In this document: positions 16,382 through 23,995 of the stretch, piece after piece | Position numbering within the stretch: position 1 is the stretch's first letter | Layout: each line of letters opens with the position of its first letter | Source: Paractinoplanes maris | GTDB taxonomy: Bacteria; Actinomycetota; Actinomycetes; Mycobacteriales; Micromonosporaceae | Assembly: GCF_023544465.1 (NCBI RefSeq) | Contig: NZ_JALPVL010000011.1 | Location: forward strand, 248,001 to 312,000 | Direction of reading: 5' to 3' | Length of the DNA stretch: 64,000 nt | The notes under the pieces: model-generated | Database searches by the model: none | Seen by the model: the letters and a program-made list of their open reading frames with translations, nothing else | What the model was told of the DNA's origin: nothing | Made by a program: the position numbers and the translations under genes

Positions 16382-16806
16382 AGGACGTTGTCCAGCACGG
16401 TCACCTCGGTCTGGGCGCTGAAACCGGCCCTCGCGTAGAGCTCGACGGCCCGCACGTTGGCCGTCTCGCTCTGCAGCGAGAGCCGGTGGGCGCCGCTGGC
16501 TCTCGCCTCGTCGGCGACCGTCTCCAGCAGCGCCCGGGCCACCCCGCGGCGGCGGGCGGCCGGGCGGACGTAAAGGTCGCGGATCAGCCAGGCGGTGCGC
16601 AGCGTGAGAGCGGCCGGCACCACGGCCACCGTGCAGATGCCGTCGGCCTCGCCGGCCACGTAGACCCGGGCCCGCGCCGACTCGACCTGCTCGCGCAGCC
16701 ACGCGGCGACCGCCTCGGGCGCCGGGTTGGCCCCGTAGTGCTGGCGGTATTCGTCGAGGAGCTGAGCCGCGGCGTCGACGTCACCCAGGCTCCCCAGTCG
16801 CGTCAC
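16378..16806 (-). CDS. GNAT-family N-acetyltransferase
   Basis: A 142-residue acetyl-CoA-dependent acyltransferase. The acetyl-CoA motif A is RDLYVRPAARRRGVARALLETV, with R-x-x-G-V-A in the pyrophosphate loop. Motif B is RLSLQSETANVRAVELYARAGF. I chose the second of two in-phase GTG codons (16804-16806) because GGAGGA lies 5 bases ahead of it, while the first abuts the ribosome site. The acceptor substrate is unknown. The gene overlaps the CDP-alcohol phosphatidyltransferase stop by 4 bases in convergent orientation. Confidence 0.88.
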   Translation of the reverse strand: MTRLGSLGDVDAAAQLLDEYRQHYGANPAPEAVAAWLREQVESARARVYVAGEADGICTVAVVPAALTLRTAWLIRDLYVRPAARRRGVARALLETVADEARASGAHRLSLQSETANVRAVELYARAGFSAQTEVTVLDNVL

Positions 16807-16861
16807 GGTCACTCCTCCATAATCACCCCGATCGGCGGATAAATCAGGGCATAATCTCATC

Positions 16862-17413
16862 GTGACGCACATCGACGAGGTGCTCGGACCCGATGACGAC
16901 ACGGTGACGTTCTTCCAGCCCCGGGCGATGGTCTACGTCACGATGCTGTGGGTGATCGCCGCCGTGTGGGTCACGTCGCTGGGCCTGTTCACCCTGCTCC
17001 GGCTGGCCATCGGCGACCCACCCACCGCCGGCGACCTGATCGTCTACGTCGAACTGGCGCTGATCGTCCCGGTCGTCACAGCCGCCCTGATCATGGTCGC
17101 CGCCTGGAACCGGTTCGGCTGGCTGCACAGCTCGATGCGCGGGCTCGACTTCGCCGCCACCGGCCGCCGCCCCGTCCACATCCCCTGGGCCGGCGTGGGC
17201 GAGGTGGCGCTGCGCTACCGCGGCCCCTTCACCGAACTCCTCATCACCCCGGTCGACGCCGACTTCGTCGAACCCCTGCACGGCGTGGGCCGCCCGCCCC
17301 GCACCCGCAAACGCAACGGTCAGGTCGCCTACCTGGTCGACGTGGGCCTGATGTCCCCGGCCCCCGAGGTGCTGCTGGCCGAGCTCCACCGCCGCCTGCC
17401 CGCGAAGGTCTAA
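16862..17413 (+). CDS. two-pass membrane protein of unknown function
   Basis: The 183-residue protein opens with a short cytoplasmic stretch (MTHIDEVLGPDDDTVTFFQPRA). Two hydrophobic segments follow (VYVTMLWVIAAVWVTSLGLFTLL and LIVYVELALIVPVVTAALIMVA), then a soluble C-terminal domain of about 95 residues (GWLHSSMRGLDFAATGRRPVHIPWAGVGEV). That layout resembles bacterial PH-domain-like membrane proteins, but I cannot confirm it. The GTG at 16862 has TAATCT a few bases upstream. It is followed 11 bases later by the SRPBCC gene on the same strand. Confidence 0.7.
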   Translation: MTHIDEVLGPDDDTVTFFQPRAMVYVTMLWVIAAVWVTSLGLFTLLRLAIGDPPTAGDLIVYVELALIVPVVTAALIMVAAWNRFGWLHSSMRGLDFAATGRRPVHIPWAGVGEVALRYRGPFTELLITPVDADFVEPLHGVGRPPRTRKRNGQVAYLVDVGLMSPAPEVLLAELHRRLPAKV

Positions 17414-17424
17414 ATTCGGCGGTC

Positions 17425-17850
17425 ATGACCGACCTGAGGATCACCCGAGTCTTCGACGCGCCCCGCCACCTGGTCTACCGAGCCTTCACCGACCCCGACC
17501 AGCTGGCCGCGTGGTTCGGCCCGCCCGGCTGGTCGGTGCCCCGCGACACGATCGAGCTCGACCCCCGCCCCGGCGGCGCCGAACGCTTCACCATGGTCAA
17601 CGACGACGACCCCACCATGATGTCCCCGGTCAACGCCATCTTCGTCGACGTCATCGAGAACGAGCTGATAGTCGGCGAGGAACAATACGAAGGCGTCACG
17701 ATGCGCATGCGCCTGGAATTCCACGACGAGCCGGGTGGCCGCACCCGCCTGGAACTGACCCAGGGGCCTTACACCCCGGAGTTCTTGGACGGTGCCACCG
17801 AGGGCTGGGGCGGAAGCTTCAAGAAGCTGGACGTCCTGCTGACGGCTTGA
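17425..17850 (+). CDS. SRPBCC (AHSA1/START-like) family protein
   Basis: A 141-residue protein of the AHSA1 branch. It starts ITRVFDAPRHLVYRAFTDPDQLAAWFGPPGWSVP, the standard motif leading into the helix-grip cavity. It ends LELTQGPYTPEFLDGATEGWGGSFKKLDVLL, the conserved long C-terminal helix. These proteins bind hydrophobic ligands or act as small polyketide-like cyclases or chaperone cofactors; no specific ligand is evident. It ends just before the tandem-repeat island. Confidence 0.9.
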   Translation: MTDLRITRVFDAPRHLVYRAFTDPDQLAAWFGPPGWSVPRDTIELDPRPGGAERFTMVNDDDPTMMSPVNAIFVDVIENELIVGEEQYEGVTMRMRLEFHDEPGGRTRLELTQGPYTPEFLDGATEGWGGSFKKLDVLLTA

Positions 17851-17859
17851 CCCGTGCCT

Positions 17860-18187
17860 CCATCCGCAATCCAAGGATCAAAGGCTGGATGTCGGCGGGT
17901 CCATCCGCGATCTGAGGATCAAGGGTTGGATGTCGGCGGGTCCATCCGCGATCTGAGGATCAAGGGTTGGATGTCGGCGGGTTCATCCGCGATCTGAGGA
18001 TCAAGGGTTGGATGTTGGCGGGTTCATCCGCGATCTGAGGATCAAGGGTTGGATGTCGGCGGGTTCATCCGCGATCTGAGGATCAAGGGTTGGATGTTGG
18101 CGCGTCCATCCGCGATCTGAGGATCAAGGGTTGGATGTTGGCGCGTCCATCCGCGATCTGAGGATCAAGGGCCAGATGTCGTAGCGG
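17860..18187. repeat. tandem array of eight 41-bp repeats
   Basis: Copies begin at 17860, 17901, 17942, 17983, 18024, 18065, 18106 and 18147, exactly 41 bases apart. The first and last copies are the most diverged. Each unit holds GATCTGAGGATC (two GATC sites in dyad) and a CATCC/GGATG pair 20-odd bases apart, so each copy can fold. The array starts 10 bases after the SRPBCC stop codon. There are no spacers between copies, so it is a minisatellite-like array and not CRISPR. Confidence 0.95.
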
Positions 18188-18296
18188 GGTGGTGGGTACG
18201 GACCGCAACTCCCGTCGAGGGCCCGGGCGGGCCGAGCAGGGCGCTGCGCGCCCAAAGCGCTCGACCCACCCGGGCGGCCTGAGTGAGTGGTCGCGC
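18175..18296. repeat. dispersed repeat, copy A (partner at 48846-48968)
   Basis: This 122-base stretch aligns along its whole length, in the same orientation, with 48846-48968. The first 32 bases differ at two positions. The middle conserves a GGGCGC/GCGCCC hairpin (18239-18253), and the rest shows scattered differences and a few 1-2 base gaps. Both copies lie in gene-free DNA. It begins inside the last 41-bp unit. Confidence 0.85.
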
Positions 18297-18636
18297 CCCT
18301 ACCCGGCCCCTGCCGAGCCGTCATCTTGCGGCACGACTGGCCGGCGTCGCTGCCCGCGCCGCGGTCGGCACTTGTCCGACCCGCACCACCGCCGGCCGCC
18401 CGCATCGGGTAGCCGCGCCGCCGCGCCACCTCGCCGGCCGCCGCGCTCGAACCAGGGCCGCAGCGACGAGGGCACTCTTGGCAGAACCGATCACCAGCCG
18501 GAGGCTCGGCGATGTGCGTCCAGTGTCTGTGGACAGTGCCTGGCCGCGCGGCGGGGCGGGTGGCCGGCCTGTGGATGACGGGCTGGGTCGGGGTTGACAC
18601 GGGCGTACCGTCAGCGGCATTTCCCTGTGGGAGGGC
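18297..18636. other. gene-free stretch between repeats
   Basis: Open frames here are GC-driven and have no family motif, ribosome site or start context. No RNA gene or clear promoter is visible. With the flanking repeats it forms a roughly 960-base island (17851-18812) without a supported gene. Confidence 0.6.
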
Positions 18637-18790
18637 GGGGGAGGCGGTGGCCTACCAGGCAAGATCGCAGGCGGCGCGGGGGAGTCGGTGGCTTGCCGGG
18701 CAAGACGGCGGGCGGTGCCGGGGGAGGCGGTGGCTTGCGGGGCGTGATCGCGGGCGGTGCCGGGGGAAGGGCAGTGCTTGACCGTGATGC
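18637..18790. repeat. G-rich degenerate tandem repeat, about 41-42 bp, 3.5 copies
   Basis: Units begin with GGGGGAGNCGGTGGC at 18637, 18678 and 18720, with a partial fourth at 18762. The spacing is 41, 42 and 42 bases. Later parts of each unit share GCAAGA-CG and GGCGGTGCC. The array lies directly upstream of the AraC-type gene and covers its probable promoter region. Confidence 0.75.
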
Positions 18791-18812
18791 GGGTGGCGGG
18801 GAATGTGGCGGC

Positions 18813-19688
18813 ATGGGGGCTCATATCCATTCGGTGCCGGCGGTGATCTCGGCGGAGCCGTGTGAGGTTGCGGTTCTGGCGGTGCCGGGTGCACTTCGGC
18901 CGTACGTGCTCGGCTTTTCGGGGTTTCGGTCGGGGTCCGGGTTGCCGGTGGCGCATCTGGTGCTGCCGTTGGCCTCCACGACGGTGATCGTCGACTTCGG
19001 ATCGGTGTCGGGGGTGGTGTCGGGGGCTCGGGACGCGGCCACCACCCGGGGCGACACGCGCTGGGGGCACGGCGTCAGTGTGGGGCTCACTCCGTTGGGG
19101 GTCCGTGCGCTGCTCGGGGTTCCGATGCCGGAGCTGGGCGGCACTGCGGTCGCGCTGGCTGATCTGGTCGGGCCGGGGGCGACGGAGCTGCCGGGGATGC
19201 TCGGCGCCGCGCAGGGGTGGGCGGAGCGGTTCGATCTGCTGACCGAGGTGGTCACCGCCGCCCTTCGGAAGCGGCGGGAGTGGCGGGACCGGCGGGAGTG
19301 GAGGGACCGGCGGGAGCCCGCCTGGCCTGACGCCGCGGTGATGACTGCTTGGCGGCGCCTTCAGGTGGGTGGGCGCCAGCCGATCGGCGGGCTCGCGGAG
19401 GAGCTCGGGGTGTCGCGGCGTCAGTTGGAGCGGGGGTTCCGGCAGCATGTCGGGATGTCACCGGCCACCGTGGCGCGGATCGGGCGGTTTCAGCGGGCTG
19501 TCGCGCGGCTCGGGTCGGGGGCGGCGCCGTCGGACGCGGCGGCGGACAGCGGGTTCGCCGATCATCCGCATCTGGCGCGGGAGACCCGTTCGATGGCGGG
19601 GCTGACCCCGACCGGGCTGGCCGCCTATCTCAAGACGCCGGTGATGGTGTCGCAATCGTCCAAGACCGGGAGCGGCGCGCGGGCCTAG
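18813..19688 (+). CDS. AraC-family transcriptional regulator
   Basis: The 291-residue protein begins MGAHIHSVPAVISAEPCE. The N-terminal two-thirds is a sensor region (AHLVLPLASTTVIVDFGSV). The C-terminal AraC DNA-binding domain is at about residues 185-285: two helix-turn-helices in GGLAEELGVSRRQLERGFRQHVGMSPATVARIGRFQRAV and PSDAAADSGFADHPHLARETRSMAGLTPTGLAAYL. A charged repeat REWRDRREWRDRRE lies in the linker. I chose the ATG at 18813 because earlier in-frame sequence lies within the G-rich repeat array and has no homology-like content. The SDR gene starts 9 bases after its stop and is the probable partner. Confidence 0.85.
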   Translation: MGAHIHSVPAVISAEPCEVAVLAVPGALRPYVLGFSGFRSGSGLPVAHLVLPLASTTVIVDFGSVSGVVSGARDAATTRGDTRWGHGVSVGLTPLGVRALLGVPMPELGGTAVALADLVGPGATELPGMLGAAQGWAERFDLLTEVVTAALRKRREWRDRREWRDRREPAWPDAAVMTAWRRLQVGGRQPIGGLAEELGVSRRQLERGFRQHVGMSPATVARIGRFQRAVARLGSGAAPSDAAADSGFADHPHLARETRSMAGLTPTGLAAYLKTPVMVSQSSKTGSGARA

Positions 19689-19697
19689 CGTTCGGGC

Positions 19698-20411
19698 ATG
19701 ACGCTGACGGGGAAGACCGCGCTGGTGACCGGGGGATCGCGCGGCATCGGACGGGCGATCGTCGAGGAGCTGGCCGCCGCGGGTGCCACGGTTGTGTTCA
19801 CCTACAAGCAGGACGACGCGGCCGCCGAGAAGGTTCTTTCCGGTACGCCGGGAACTGTCGCCGTGCGGGCCGACCAGGAGGACCTCGGGGCGCTGGACGC
19901 GATGTTCGAGCCCGTACGCGACGGTCTCGACATCCTGGTCACCAACGCGGGAACGGCCACCGCGGCGCCGATCGCCGAGCTCACGCCGGAGGAGTTCGAC
20001 CGCGTCTTCACGGTGAACACGAAGTTCCCGCTGTTCGCGATCCGGACGGCCGCGCCCCTGTTGCGCGACGGCGGCCGCGTGGTCACCGTGTCGACGCTCA
20101 ACACGGTGTCGCAGGCGCCGGGGCTGGCTCTCTATTGCGCCAGCAAGGCGGCCTTGGAACAGATCACGGTGGTCGCCGCGCGGGAACTGGGCCCGCGCGG
20201 CATCACGGTCAACGCGGTCTCGCCGGGGGCCACCGACACCGACCTGCTGCGTTCGGGCAACTCGCCGGAGGCACTGGAGGGCGCGGCCGCGATGACCCCG
20301 CTCGGCCGCCTCGGCCGGCCGGCTGACGTGGCCGCCGTGGTCGGATTCCTGGTGTCACCGCGGGGCGGCTGGGTGACCGGCCAGAACATCCGCGCCACCG
20401 GTGGCCTGTAG
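19698..20411 (+). CDS. SDR-family NAD(P)-dependent oxidoreductase
   Basis: A 237-residue classical short-chain dehydrogenase. The Rossmann motif is TALVTGGSRGIGRAI, followed by ILVTNAGTAT (the NAG motif). The catalytic Ser is in RVVTVSTLNTVS, and Tyr/Lys are in ALYCASKAALEQ. TPLGRLGRPADVAAVVGFLVSPRGGWVTGQNIRATGG is the usual C-terminal end. TAGCGT lies 6 bases ahead of the ATG, suggesting it can also be transcribed as a leaderless message. Substrate unknown; 3-ketoacyl reductase-like enzymes look the same at this level. Confidence 0.93.
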   Translation: MTLTGKTALVTGGSRGIGRAIVEELAAAGATVVFTYKQDDAAAEKVLSGTPGTVAVRADQEDLGALDAMFEPVRDGLDILVTNAGTATAAPIAELTPEEFDRVFTVNTKFPLFAIRTAAPLLRDGGRVVTVSTLNTVSQAPGLALYCASKAALEQITVVAARELGPRGITVNAVSPGATDTDLLRSGNSPEALEGAAAMTPLGRLGRPADVAAVVGFLVSPRGGWVTGQNIRATGGL

Positions 20412-20416
20412 GCAGA

Positions 20417-20686
20417 TCAGATGATCGCCCGGATCACGACGATGCCGAAGAAGACGATGAGGAAAGCGACGTCGATCGCCGCCCCGCCGACGCGCAGCGG
20501 GGGGATGACCCGGCGTACGGGGGCCAGGATCGGCTCGGTCACGGTGTAGACGCCCGACATGAGCCGCGACCGGAAGCCGCCCGCCTGGGCGGGGCCGGCC
20601 AGGACGGTGCTCCAGTCGAGCAGGGCCCGGGCGACCAGCAGCAGCTGCACGAGCAGAAGGAGGAAATCGACGAGAGCCAGGATCAA
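20417..20686 (-). CDS. YggT family membrane protein
   Basis: The 89-residue protein has two hydrophobic helices (LALVDFLLLLVQLLLVARAL and AAIDVAFLIVFFGIVVIRAII) linked by VTEPILAPVRRVIPPLRVGG, the YggT signature EP-x-L-x-P-x-R-x-x-x-P. YggT proteins are small inner-membrane proteins often near cell-division genes. Here the gene stands alone, convergent with the SDR gene. It has normal family length. Confidence 0.9.
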   Translation of the reverse strand: MILALVDFLLLLVQLLLVARALLDWSTVLAGPAQAGGFRSRLMSGVYTVTEPILAPVRRVIPPLRVGGAAIDVAFLIVFFGIVVIRAII

Positions 20687-20733
20687 GGGGTACCTCCGGT
20701 ACCGAAAGAAGTGACCCCTCTACTGTGCGTCGC

Positions 20734-21174
20734 TCAGCTGTGCGATCGCTGTGCGCGGTCTGTGAGGAGGCGGCGGATCATGTCATGCATCGACCGCTGC
20801 TCGGCCTCGTTGAGGACTCCGTCGAGTTTCTCGGCCACCGCGGCGTCGTAGGTGGCCGTCGCCGTCGTCAGGCGCTCGCGGCCGAGCGGGGTGAGCGCGA
20901 CCAGGCTGGCCCGCCGGTCGCCGGGGTCGGCGGTGCGCTCGATGAGCCCGGCCGCCCGGACCCGCTCGGCCAGCTTGCTGGCGCCGCCGATGGTGATGCG
21001 CAGCTCGCCGGCCAGGTCGCCGATCCGTCGCGGGGTGCCGTCGGCGAGCACGAGCAGCGTCTCGAACGATGACAGCGGCAGGTCGTGTTCCTGCTTGAGC
21101 CGTGCGTCGACGTGGTCCCAGAGCACGATCTCCAGCCGTACGAGATCAGTCAGCCACCGCACGCGTCGGGTCAC
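20734..21174 (-). CDS. MarR-family transcriptional regulator
   Basis: A 146-residue dimeric winged-helix regulator. VRLEIVLWDHVDARLKQEHDLPLSSFETLLVLAD is the N-terminal dimerisation part. RRIGDLAGELRITIGGASKLAERVRAAGLIERTADPGDRRASLVALTPLGRE is the recognition helix and wing. It is divergent to the MDR oxidoreductase, with a dense dyad cluster in the 55-base gap, which fits autorepression and control of the neighbour. The ligand is unknown; phenolic compounds or oxidants are typical for the family. Confidence 0.93.
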   Translation of the reverse strand: MTRRVRWLTDLVRLEIVLWDHVDARLKQEHDLPLSSFETLLVLADGTPRRIGDLAGELRITIGGASKLAERVRAAGLIERTADPGDRRASLVALTPLGRERLTTATATYDAAVAEKLDGVLNEAEQRSMHDMIRRLLTDRAQRSHS

Positions 21175-21188
21175 CGGCCCAGCTTACC

Positions 21189-21214
21189 TTCCGTGGAATT
21201 AGATTCCATGGAAT
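21189..21214. promoter_or_regulatory. MarR operator candidate (overlapping palindromes)
   Basis: TGGAAT-TAG-ATTCCA (21194-21208) is a perfect 15-base palindrome. It overlaps ATTCCATGGAAT (21203-21214), a perfect 12-base palindrome, and is preceded by TTCC-GT-GGAA (21189-21198). The site lies between the divergent MarR and MDR start codons, where a MarR dimer would block both promoters. Confidence 0.75.
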
Positions 21215-21229
21215 GTTGTTGGCCCGGGC

Positions 21230-22204
21230 ATGAGAGCAATCGTCCTTTCCGCGCCGGGCCCCGCCGAGAACCTCGAGATCCACGACCGGCCGCTGCCGGC
21301 GGTGGGCGCCGGTCAGGTGCGCCTCCGGGTCCACGCGTTCGGCCTCAACCGGTCCGACCTTCACCTGCGCCTCGGATACGCCGAGGGGGCCCGGCTGCCG
21401 ATCGTTCCCGGCATCGAGGCGGTCGGGGTGGTCGACGCCGCGCCCGGCAGCGATCTCGAACCGGGGCAGCAGGTCGCCGCGCTGATGGGCGGCATGGGCC
21501 GCAGCTTCGACGGCGGCTACGCCGATTACACCGTCGTGCCGCGCTCGCAGGTGATCCCGTTCCGCTCCGATCTGCCGTGGCGGGTCATCGGCGCCGTCCC
21601 CGAGACCTTGCAGACCGCGTACGGGTCCTTGACCACCGGCCTCGACCTGCGCGCCGGCCAGACCTTGCTCATCCGCGGCGGCACCTCGGCCCTCGGCTAC
21701 GCCACGGCCGCGCTGGCCCGTGACCTCGGCGCCACCGTGCTGGCCACCACCCGCCAGGCGTCCCGGCTGGCCGAGCTCGCCGCGGCCGGCGTCGACCATC
21801 CGATCCTCGACGACGGCGCCGTCGCCGCCCGGGTCCGCGAGCTGCGCCCCGGCGGTGTCGACGCCGCCCTCGAACTGGTCGGCACCCCGACGTTGCCCGA
21901 CACGCTGGCCGCCACCCGGGTGCACGGCACGGTCTGCTTCGCCGGGATGCTGTCCAACCAGTGGACGATCCCCGATTTCTACCCGATCGGATATCTGCCC
22001 ACCGGCGTACGCCTGACCGCGTACAGCGGCGACGCGGTCAACCTGCCGCAGCCGGTCCTGCAGGACGCGCTCGACCGCCTGGCCGCCGGCACCCTGACCC
22101 TGGGGCCGGTGACCGTCTACCCGTTCGACCGCATCGCCGACGCCCACCGCGACATCGAGCACAACCGGGTCAGCGGCAAAGTCGTCGTAGTCACCGGTAG
22201 CTGA
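21230..22204 (+). CDS. MDR-family NADPH:quinone oxidoreductase-like protein
   Basis: The 324-residue protein is a zinc-free medium-chain dehydrogenase. The N-terminal GroES-like domain has FGLNRSDLHLRLGYAEGARLPIVPGIEAVGVV. The Rossmann domain has QTLLIRGGTSALGYATAALARDLGATVLATTR. There are no structural zinc Cys residues. Members reduce quinones or enones with NADPH. The MarR gene is divergent across a palindromic operator, so expression is probably induced by a toxic ligand. Confidence 0.9.
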   Translation: MRAIVLSAPGPAENLEIHDRPLPAVGAGQVRLRVHAFGLNRSDLHLRLGYAEGARLPIVPGIEAVGVVDAAPGSDLEPGQQVAALMGGMGRSFDGGYADYTVVPRSQVIPFRSDLPWRVIGAVPETLQTAYGSLTTGLDLRAGQTLLIRGGTSALGYATAALARDLGATVLATTRQASRLAELAAAGVDHPILDDGAVAARVRELRPGGVDAALELVGTPTLPDTLAATRVHGTVCFAGMLSNQWTIPDFYPIGYLPTGVRLTAYSGDAVNLPQPVLQDALDRLAAGTLTLGPVTVYPFDRIADAHRDIEHNRVSGKVVVVTGS

Positions 22205-22286
22205 AAGTAGTCAAGCGTTCGACGTATGGCAATCTTCGCGGCTGCCCACGATGATGGCGGGAGGGTGTGACACCGAGGAGGCGCCC

Positions 22287-22769
22287 ATGCCGGACGTCGT
22301 AGTCGTCTGCGGTCATCCGAGTCCCGGTTCACGGACGTTGCGGCTGGCCACCGCGCTGGGGGAGCGGATCGCGCGGAGCCGGGGCCAAGCCGTCTTCAGC
22401 ACGGTCGACGTGGCCCGGCTCGGCCCCGGGCTGCTCACCCCCGACGACGGTGCCACCGGGGCCGCGCTGCTGGAGGTCCAGGACGCCGCGGTACTGATCG
22501 TGGCGACGCCCACCTATCGCGGCACGTTCTCGGGCGCGCTCAAGGTGCTGCTCGACCAGCTCCCGGCCAACGCGCTGGCCGGGGTGCTGGCCGTGCCCGT
22601 GGTCACCGCCGAGGTGCAGTCGCAGGCCGACACGGCCGAGGCGTTCCTGGCCCGGCTGCTGCGTGAGCTCGGCGCCGACGTGGTCGACTTCGGCCTGACC
22701 GCGGCCGGACCCGAGCTGTCCGACCCGGCCGGCGTGGCCGACCAGTACACCGCCGCGCTCATCCCGTGA
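22287..22769 (+). CDS. NADPH-dependent FMN reductase-like flavoprotein
   Basis: A 160-residue flavodoxin-like protein. VVVCGHPSPGSRTLRLATALGERI is the FMN phosphate loop (G-x-P-x-x-x-S). VLIVATPTYRGTFSGALKVLLDQLP is the typical T-P-x-Y motif near the isoalloxazine. The ATG at 22287 follows GAGGAGG. Such enzymes reduce FMN with NADPH or supply reduced flavin to partner monooxygenases. It is on the same strand as the MDR gene but separated by 82 bases. Confidence 0.88.
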   Translation: MPDVVVVCGHPSPGSRTLRLATALGERIARSRGQAVFSTVDVARLGPGLLTPDDGATGAALLEVQDAAVLIVATPTYRGTFSGALKVLLDQLPANALAGVLAVPVVTAEVQSQADTAEAFLARLLRELGADVVDFGLTAAGPELSDPAGVADQYTAALIP

Positions 22770-22789
22770 GGAGGCGCTAGCTTGTCGGG

Positions 22790-23566
22790 ATGCGCGAGCG
22801 GGGCACGGTCTTCGGTGAGATGGCGGACGACTACGACCGGGTCCGGCCGGGCTATCCGGTCGCGCTGGCCGACGAGTTGCTGGCCGCGGCCGGTCCCGGT
22901 CCGGTGCTCGAGGTCGGCGCGGGCACGGGCAAGGCGACCCGGCTGTTCGCGCGCCCCGGCGTCGACCTGACCTGCGTCGAGCCCGACGAGCGGATGGCCG
23001 GGGTGCTCCGGCGCAACATCCCCGGGATCACCGTCGTCGACAGCGCCTTCGAGGACTGGCAACCCCCTCGACCGTACGGCTTGGTCGTGAGCGCCCAGGC
23101 CTGGCACTGGGTCGATCCCGTACGGCGGGCCGATCTCGCCTTCGACGCGCTCGCCCCCGGCGGGTTGTTCGCGCCGTTCTGGAACGTCTTCCTGGTGGCC
23201 GACCCGGCGCTGCACGCGGCGCTGGCCGAGGTCGACGCGCGGCACGGTCTGGCCGACGAGACGTCGCACCGCCGGAGTGCCGCCGCCCGCACCCCGCTGG
23301 GACCGTTCGAGCAGGAGTGGGCCGATCTGCATCTGACCGACGGCCGCTTCACCGAGCTGCGGAGCCGCCGCTACGAGTCGGCGCTCTCGTACGCCTCGGA
23401 GCACTACCGTGACTACCTGATGTCGACGTCGCGCTACCGCCTGCTCGACCCGGGCACCGCCCGCGCCGTGCTGGACGAGACGATCGCCGTGGTCGACGCG
23501 CACGGCGGCACGATCGACTTCGTCGTCGACACCGACGTCGCCCTGGCCCGCCGGCCGGCTCAGTAG
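22790..23566 (+). CDS. class I SAM-dependent methyltransferase
   Basis: A 258-residue Rossmann-fold protein. GEMADDYDRVRPGYP is the common N-terminal signature of this group. PVLEVGAGTGKATRLFARPGVDLTCVEPDERM covers SAM motif I and the acidic loop. AQAWHWVDPVRRADLAFDALAPGGLFAPFWN is the later motif. Substrate unknown. TAGCTT lies 6 bases before the ATG and 20 bases after the flavin reductase stop. It overlaps the BLUF gene by 7 bases in convergent orientation. Confidence 0.9.
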   Translation: MRERGTVFGEMADDYDRVRPGYPVALADELLAAAGPGPVLEVGAGTGKATRLFARPGVDLTCVEPDERMAGVLRRNIPGITVVDSAFEDWQPPRPYGLVVSAQAWHWVDPVRRADLAFDALAPGGLFAPFWNVFLVADPALHAALAEVDARHGLADETSHRRSAAARTPLGPFEQEWADLHLTDGRFTELRSRRYESALSYASEHYRDYLMSTSRYRLLDPGTARAVLDETIAVVDAHGGTIDFVVDTDVALARRPAQ

Positions 23567-23979
23567 GCGTAGTTCAGGCTCCGCATCCGTCGCATCAGCG
23601 CGGTGGCCGTCTCGGCGGTCAGGTTCTCCGGCGTGAACTCGTAGCCCGGCAGCACATCGCGCAACGCCACCCGCAGCTGCGGTGACGTGCTGTCGACCAG
23701 GCCCATCGACCAGTCCGCGAAGCCGCGCTCGGGCACGTCGTGCACCGCGATCAGCGCGACCTCGCGGTGCCGCGGGTCCCCGCTGATCGTCAGGAATGCC
23801 CGGGTGACCCGTTCCGCCTCACCTTCGAGGCACTGCAGGAAGTAGTCGCGGTTGAACAGCAGGACACCGGTGAGGTCGTTCGCCGGGTTGTTGCGCCGGG
23901 CCGTGTCACGGATCTCGAAGATCCCGTTGGGCGGCAGACTGTTCTTGCGGCTGCGATAGATCAGCTGCGTAACACTCAT
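23560..23979 (-). CDS. BLUF-domain blue-light photoreceptor protein
   Basis: The 139-residue protein is a single BLUF domain (FAD-based blue-light sensor) and little else. The photochemical residues are present: Tyr8 in QLIYRSR, an Asn in the RRNNPAND stretch (Asn31), Gln49 in YFLQCLEG, and Trp90/Met92 in FADWSMG. Short BLUF proteins usually act through a partner protein. The last 30 residues (ENLTAETATALMRRMRSLNYAY) form a possible output helix. No cyclase or phosphodiesterase domain is fused. The next gene on its strand is the DUF2071 protein. Confidence 0.92.
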   Translation of the reverse strand: MSVTQLIYRSRKNSLPPNGIFEIRDTARRNNPANDLTGVLLFNRDYFLQCLEGEAERVTRAFLTISGDPRHREVALIAVHDVPERGFADWSMGLVDSTSPQLRVALRDVLPGYEFTPENLTAETATALMRRMRSLNYAY

Positions 23980-23995
23980 TTCCCCACATTACGAT

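Noticed and set aside
17860..18187. CRISPR array
   Set aside because: Units abut with no unique spacers and there are no cas genes near it.
18321..19448. Minus-strand frame opposite the AraC gene, Pro/Arg-rich
   Set aside because: No family signal; the AraC gene on the other strand has two helix-turn-helices.
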